From Oceaniglobus ichthyenteri (GTDB lineage Bacteria; Pseudomonadota; Alphaproteobacteria; Rhodobacterales; Rhodobacteraceae): DNA of 64,000 nt. Made by a program: the position numbers and the translations under genes. Location of the stretch: the NCBI RefSeq assembly GCF_003057885.1, contig NZ_QAGK01000001.1, positions 496,001 through 560,000 on the forward strand, in the 5' to 3' direction. The notes beneath the pieces are model-generated. The model had not been told where the DNA came from. It did no database searches and worked only from the letters and a program-made list of their open reading frames with translations. Within the stretch, counting starts at the first letter, position 1, and each line of letters opens with the position of its first letter. Positions 60,167 through 64,000 of the stretch are shown piece after piece.

Positions 60167-60905
60167 TCTGGGTTTGAACGGCAAACGCGTTGTGGTGACG
60201 GGTGCTGCCGGTGGGTTGGGCCGCGCCTTTGCGCAGGGGTTTGCCGATGCCGGCGCCACAGTGATGGCCGCCGATGTCAACGCCGAAGGCATTGAACAAA
60301 CCGCGCAGATGACCGGCGGTTTTGCACAAACGGTCGATGTGACCGATGCCGCCTCGTGCGCCGCCCTGGCCAAGGCGGCCGGGGCGCAGATGGGCGGCGT
60401 TGATATCCTGATAAACAACGCCGCGATCTACGCAGGGCTGGAACGCGCCCCGCTGGAAGATCTGGACGAAGACATCTGGGACAAGGTGATGGCCGTCAAC
60501 GTCAAGGGCGTGTGGCAGGTCAGCCGCGCGTTTTCGCCCCTGTTGCGCAAGGCCGGACAAGGCGCGATCGTCAACGTTGCCTCGGCCACCGTGTTTTCCG
60601 GCTCGCCGCAATGGATGCATTATGTGGCGTCCAAGGGGGCAGTCATCGCCATGACCCGCGCAATGGCCCGCGAAATGGGCGATGACAACGTGCGCGTCAA
60701 CGTGATTGCACCGGGCTTTACCCTGACCGAGGCCAGCCTGGGGTTGATGGAGGATGCCGCCAGTTATGGCGTCACCCGTGGCGCGCTGAAACGGGCCAGT
60801 CAGCCAGACGATATGGTGGGCGGCGCGCTGTATCTTGCATCGCCTTTGGCCGGGTTTGTGACCGGGCAGACATTGATCATTGATGGCGGTCGCCAATTCA
60901 TCTGA
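60159..60905 (+). CDS. Short-chain dehydrogenase/reductase (alcohol dehydrogenase step candidate)
   Basis: 248 residues. SDR elements: VTGAAGGLGRAFAQGF at residues 12-27, ADVNAEG (acidic residue favouring NAD), NNAAIYAG, catalytic serine region NVASATVFS, and Y-V-A-S-K active-site pair in HYVASKGAV. GQTLIIDGGRQF ends the chain. In this operon it fits the oxidation of a benzylic alcohol (4-hydroxybenzyl alcohol or related) to the aldehyde. The Corynebacterium Cre pathway has an alcohol dehydrogenase at this step, but orthology is not claimed. Confidence 0.9.
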   Translation: MSDLGLNGKRVVVTGAAGGLGRAFAQGFADAGATVMAADVNAEGIEQTAQMTGGFAQTVDVTDAASCAALAKAAGAQMGGVDILINNAAIYAGLERAPLEDLDEDIWDKVMAVNVKGVWQVSRAFSPLLRKAGQGAIVNVASATVFSGSPQWMHYVASKGAVIAMTRAMAREMGDDNVRVNVIAPGFTLTEASLGLMEDAASYGVTRGALKRASQPDDMVGGALYLASPLAGFVTGQTLIIDGGRQFI

Positions 60906-60922
60906 CAGACAGGATATCGAAA

Positions 60923-61240
60923 ATGGCAAAAATCACCTTTATTCAGCCCGATGGATCACCCTTGATCGTCGACGCGCAACCGGGCGACAGCGTCATGGTT
61001 GCGGCGACGGCCGCCGGAGTTGACGGCATCGCGGCGGAATGCGGCGGATCATGCATGTGCGCCACCTGCCACTGTCTGGTTGAAACCGGGCCAATCGGGG
61101 CATTGCCAGAGATGGAAGACGCCGAACGCGACACCCTGGAATTTACCGCCGAACAGATGCAACCGGCCAGCCGCCTCACCTGTCAGATCACGGTCAGTGA
61201 GGCGCTTGACGGGTTGGTGTTGCGCGTTGTGGGGCGGTGA
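60923..61240 (+). CDS. [2Fe-2S] ferredoxin, adrenodoxin/putidaredoxin type (CreF-like candidate)
   Basis: 105 residues. Cluster ligands C40, C46, C49 and C87 follow the C-x5-C-x2-C-x37-C spacing of adrenodoxin-type ferredoxins that serve P450s; two further cysteines (C44, C51) lie inside the loop, which is unusual. TFIQPDGSPLIVDAQPGDSVMVAA is the normal beta-grasp start. It should carry electrons from the reductase encoded next to the P450 encoded first in the operon. The stop overlaps the reductase start. Confidence 0.93.
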   Translation: MAKITFIQPDGSPLIVDAQPGDSVMVAATAAGVDGIAAECGGSCMCATCHCLVETGPIGALPEMEDAERDTLEFTAEQMQPASRLTCQITVSEALDGLVLRVVGR

Positions 61241-62463
61241 TGGCCGGGATTGTGATCATTGGCGCGGGCCATGGCGGCGTTCAACTGGCCGCGTCCCTGC
61301 GCGACCAGGGGTTTGGTGGCCAAATCACCCTGATTTCGAACGAGGCCGATTGGCCCTATCACAAACCGCCGCTGTCAAAATCGTATATGCAGACGCAAGA
61401 GGCGCCGTTGCAGGCGCTGCGCGGCGCGCGGTTTTTTGATGACAAACAGATCAATCTGCGGCTTGGGGCTGCGGTTTCTTCGATTGATCGGGCAGCGCAA
61501 ACCGTAACCTTCGCGGATGGTGCGACGCTGGGGTATGACACCCTTGTTCTGGCAACGGGCACGACCGCGCGGCGATTGGCGGTGCCGGGTGCGGATTTGG
61601 CCGGCGTGTTCCATCTGCGCACTGCCGAAGATGCCCGCGCCATGCGCAGCGCCCTTGGCGGGGTCCGCCGCGTTGCGGTGATTGGCGGTGGTTTCATCGG
61701 GCTTGAGGCGGCGGCGATGCTGGCCGCGCGCGGCCTGAGTGTTGAGGTTCTGGAAACCGCCCCGCGCCTGTTGGGCCGCGCTGTCAGTCGGGCGGTGGCA
61801 GATGCGGTGGGCGAATATCTTGTGCGTCAGGGCGTGAAAATACACTGTTCCAGTGCGGTTTCACAGTTGGTTGGCCAAAAACAGGTGAACACGGTTCAAC
61901 TTGAGGATGGTCAAAAGATTGCCGCCGACATGGTTGTGGTCGGGATTGGCGCGGTGCCCGAAATTACGCTGGCGCAGGCGGCGGGGCTTGACTGTGACAA
62001 TGGTATTGTCACCAATTCCCTGCTGGCCACTTCGGATCGGGCAATTTACGCGCTGGGCGATTGCGTGGCCTATCCACAGGCACAGCTTGGCCGGATGGCC
62101 CGGTTGGAATCGGTGCAAAACGCGACGGATCAGGCGCGCGCCTTGGCCAGAACACTGACCGGCACGCCAACACCCTATGACACCCTGCCTTGGTTCTGGT
62201 CAGACATCGGCACATTGAAACTTCAGATTGCGGGATTGTCCCATGATGCGGACGAGGCAATCACCGTGCACCGCGACGATGGCACGCTGCAATCGGTCTG
62301 GTGTCTGGCCAAAGGGCGATTGGTGGCGGTTGAAACCCTGAACAGCCCCGGCGAACATATGCTGGCGCGCCGTCTGATCGCCGATGGTCTGACCCTTGAT
62401 CGCGCGGTCATGGCATCGGGCGATATGATGCGGCTGAAGGCGGCGTATTCGGTGGCCCGTTAG
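61240..62463 (+). CDS. FAD-dependent NAD(P)H-ferredoxin reductase (CreE-like candidate)
   Basis: 407 residues from the ATG at 61240, sharing one base with the ferredoxin stop. FAD site IVIIGAGHGGVQLAASL at the N-terminus, WPYHKPPLSKSYM, LATGTTARRL, NAD site VAVIGGGFIGLEAAAML, and the second FAD motif AIYALGDCVAY. The PYHKPPLSK stretch marks the putidaredoxin reductase/dioxygenase reductase group. It should reduce the ferredoxin and so drive the P450. Convergent with the LysR gene, overlapping it by 4 nt. Confidence 0.94.
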   Translation: MAGIVIIGAGHGGVQLAASLRDQGFGGQITLISNEADWPYHKPPLSKSYMQTQEAPLQALRGARFFDDKQINLRLGAAVSSIDRAAQTVTFADGATLGYDTLVLATGTTARRLAVPGADLAGVFHLRTAEDARAMRSALGGVRRVAVIGGGFIGLEAAAMLAARGLSVEVLETAPRLLGRAVSRAVADAVGEYLVRQGVKIHCSSAVSQLVGQKQVNTVQLEDGQKIAADMVVVGIGAVPEITLAQAAGLDCDNGIVTNSLLATSDRAIYALGDCVAYPQAQLGRMARLESVQNATDQARALARTLTGTPTPYDTLPWFWSDIGTLKLQIAGLSHDADEAITVHRDDGTLQSVWCLAKGRLVAVETLNSPGEHMLARRLIADGLTLDRAVMASGDMMRLKAAYSVAR

Positions 62464-63368
62464 GTTGGCGGTTGGCACAATTCGTTCAATAGCTTGGAAA
62501 ACACCCGTGTGGCGACCGATGGCAGCTCTTCGGCGCGGCTCATGATGCCAACGGCGCCACGGGTCGCCGCCATGTCGATTTCCAGCGTCGCCAACCGGCC
62601 CTGATCGATATCGCCCGCGACAACGCCGCGGCTGATGATCCACACGGTTTGCGGATCGGCCAGCAAAACCGCACGCCCGAAGGCCGATGATGCAGTTTCA
62701 ATGCGGTTTCGAAACAGCGGCACGCCCTGTGCAATCAGCAACCGCGCCACCAATGGGCGGATTGCCGAATCCTTTGGCGGGTACAGCACGCGAAACCCGG
62801 CAATTCCGGCGAAATCGCGCACCTGAATGGCATCACTGTCGGCCCGGGCCACGATGACCACATCTTCTGAATACAATTGCTGAAAACTCAGCCCGACCAT
62901 GGTTTCGGGTTTACCCAGACGCCCCACAACCAGATCCAGATTGCCACTGCGCAACCGTGTCGTCAGGTCGTGATGCGCACCTTCGTGAATTTCCAGCAGG
63001 GTGTCCGGGCTTTGCCCGGCAAAGGCCAATGCCGCCTGCGGCAATAACGACGAGGCGACACTGGGCAAGGCGCCCACCTTCAACTGGCCCGCCGCGCTGC
63101 CGGTGGCGCGAATGCTGCGCAACCCATGGCGCAGGGCCGCCGTGCTTTGTTCGGCAAACTGCAGAAAAATCTCGCCCTCAGGGGTGAGGGTGACGCCTGC
63201 GCGACTGCGCTCCATCATCACCACGCCCAGGATATCTTCCAACTCTTTCAGGGTTTTGGATATTGCCGGCTGGGTCAGGTTCAATTGCTGCGCGGCGGCC
63301 TTGAAACTGCGGGCGCGGGCGATGGCGCTAAACGCATCAAGATGGCGAAATTTGATCCGGCGATCCAT
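62460..63368 (-). CDS. pcaQ: LysR-family regulator, PcaQ-like
   Basis: 302 residues from the ATG at 63368 with AAAGGGAAAG upstream. The N-terminal helix-turn-helix reads RRIKFRHLDAFSAIARARSFKAAAQQLNLTQPAISKTLKELEDILG, which closely follows PcaQ (R-I-K-F-R-H-L start and TQPA-x-x-KT-x-x-ELED). The rest is the LysR effector domain (GQLKVGALPSVASSLLP, GNLDLVVGRLG). PcaQ activates protocatechuate degradation genes in response to beta-ketoadipate-type intermediates in rhizobia. Divergent from pobA, which it probably controls here. No pca structural genes are in the window. Confidence 0.85.
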   Translation of the reverse strand: MDRRIKFRHLDAFSAIARARSFKAAAQQLNLTQPAISKTLKELEDILGVVMMERSRAGVTLTPEGEIFLQFAEQSTAALRHGLRSIRATGSAAGQLKVGALPSVASSLLPQAALAFAGQSPDTLLEIHEGAHHDLTTRLRSGNLDLVVGRLGKPETMVGLSFQQLYSEDVVIVARADSDAIQVRDFAGIAGFRVLYPPKDSAIRPLVARLLIAQGVPLFRNRIETASSAFGRAVLLADPQTVWIISRGVVAGDIDQGRLATLEIDMAATRGAVGIMSRAEELPSVATRVFSKLLNELCQPPT

Positions 63369-63464
63369 ATACTTTCCCTTTTTGATAACCAAATTGTGCA
63401 ATACCTCATTTTGAATATCCAGATAAATATGCGATAAGGGCGAAACGGGATCAGGAGGAACGAC

Positions 63465-64000
63465 ATGAAAACACAAGTCGCAATCATCGGCGGGGGGCCA
63501 TCCGGGCTTTTGTTGGCGCAACTGCTGCACACGCGCGGGATCGACAGCGTGGTGTTAGAGCGCAAGACCAAGGATTATGTGCTTTCCCGCATTCGCGCCG
63601 GTGTGTTGGAACAGGGGCTTGTGAAACTGCTGGAAGAGGCCGGATGCGCCGACCGTTTGCATGCCGAAGGCATTTCCCATGACGGCACCCTGATTTCGTA
63701 TGGCAACGAATTGTTTCGGATTGATTTCAAGGAACACACAGGCACGCCCGTCATCGTGTACGGCCAGACCGAAGTGACCCGCGATCTGTATGCCGCCCGC
63801 GAAAAGGCCGGCGGCAAGATTGAATTCAACGTCGAAGATGTGGTCATTCACGGTGCAGATGGTGAATCCCCCCATGTCGAATACACCGTCAATGGCGAAG
63901 CGCGTCGGCTGGAGTGTGATTTCGTCGCCGGATGCGACGGGTTTCACGGGGTCAGCCGCCAAACCATCCCGCTGGATGTGCGGCGCGAATACGAAAAGGT
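63465..64000 (+). CDS. pobA: 4-hydroxybenzoate 3-monooxygenase, N-terminal part
   Basis: 178 complete codons are visible before the window ends; the ATG has AGGAGGAACGAC upstream. The FAD-binding start is VAIIGGGPSGLLLAQLL, followed by DSVVLERKT, SRIRAGVLEQGLVKLL, VIVYGQTEVTRDLYAA and FVAGCDGFHGVSR (second FAD motif), all closely as in PobA. The enzyme hydroxylates 4-hydroxybenzoate to protocatechuate with NADPH and O2. It directly continues the product expected from the P450/phosphatase/dehydrogenase operon upstream and is divergent from the PcaQ-like gene. Confidence 0.94.
   Translation, partial: MKTQVAIIGGGPSGLLLAQLLHTRGIDSVVLERKTKDYVLSRIRAGVLEQGLVKLLEEAGCADRLHAEGISHDGTLISYGNELFRIDFKEHTGTPVIVYGQTEVTRDLYAAREKAGGKIEFNVEDVVIHGADGESPHVEYTVNGEARRLECDFVAGCDGFHGVSRQTIPLDVRREYEK

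Noticed and set aside
63385-63390. ATAACC, resembling half of a PcaQ operator, between the PcaQ-like gene and pobA
   Set aside because: The matching second arm at the expected spacing is absent, so it is too weak to call a site.

Overview
The window is a piece of an alphaproteobacterial chromosome, most likely from the Rhodobacteraceae (Roseobacter group). The grounds are the GC-rich coding style, very dense ATGA-overlapped operons, the number of TRAP, TTT and ABC uptake systems, and housekeeping genes typical of that family (cimA, cysS, cobK, an NDUFAF6-like protein, a PcaQ-type LysR regulator next to pobA). No rRNA, tRNA, CRISPR array, prophage or insertion sequence was seen. Most of the window is accessory catabolic gene content.

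Layout. (1) 1-9533: the end of a LivK-type binding protein, a terminator, then a minus-strand organic-acid operon. In transcription order this is an aconitase-family large and small subunit, a BKACE beta-keto acid cleavage enzyme, TctC, a TctA-TctB fusion, and a Tat-exported SMP-30 lactonase. A divergent IclR-family regulator carries an extra TAXI-type binding domain, and two tandem palindromic operators lie in the divergent gap. (2) 9552-17071: an N-carbamoyl-D-amino acid hydrolase, an ArgE-type deacetylase, a TRAP transporter, a cyclic amidohydrolase and an alpha/beta hydrolase, together looking like a module for N-substituted or cyclic amide substrates. (3) 17209-19494: an exported VWA protein with four near-identical 88-residue repeats. 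(4) 19558-27207: a ribose-type ABC transporter and a divergent second TRAP transporter. (5) 27234-41409: a membrane-bound spermidine-synthase-like protein, an oligopeptide ABC operon with an M32 carboxypeptidase, and a divergent GntR-led six-gene operon rich in amide hydrolases. (6) 41595-51419: mainly housekeeping genes (HNH nuclease, esterase, AlkA-type glycosylase, cobK, MFS, NDUFAF6-like, methyltransferase, cimA, cysS, outer-membrane barrel).

(7) 51778-64000 is the most interesting part. A regulator joining a MEDS-like sensory region to a SARP/BTAD activator precedes a single plus-strand operon: cytochrome P450, a two-protein dikinase resembling phenylphosphate synthase, an HD phosphohydrolase, an aldehyde dehydrogenase, a second HD phosphohydrolase, a short-chain dehydrogenase, a [2Fe-2S] ferredoxin and a ferredoxin reductase. 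Next come a PcaQ-like LysR regulator and pobA (4-hydroxybenzoate 3-monooxygenase, cut by the window end). The gene set matches, function by function, the phosphorylation-first 4-cresol pathway (Cre) known from Corynebacterium glutamicum: phosphorylate the phenol, oxidise the methyl group of the aryl phosphate with a class I P450, remove phosphate, oxidise to 4-hydroxybenzoate, and feed PobA and the protocatechuate route. This would be an alphaproteobacterial version with two HD proteins and a different kind of regulator. The pathway assignment is inference from gene content; the individual family calls rest on visible motifs.
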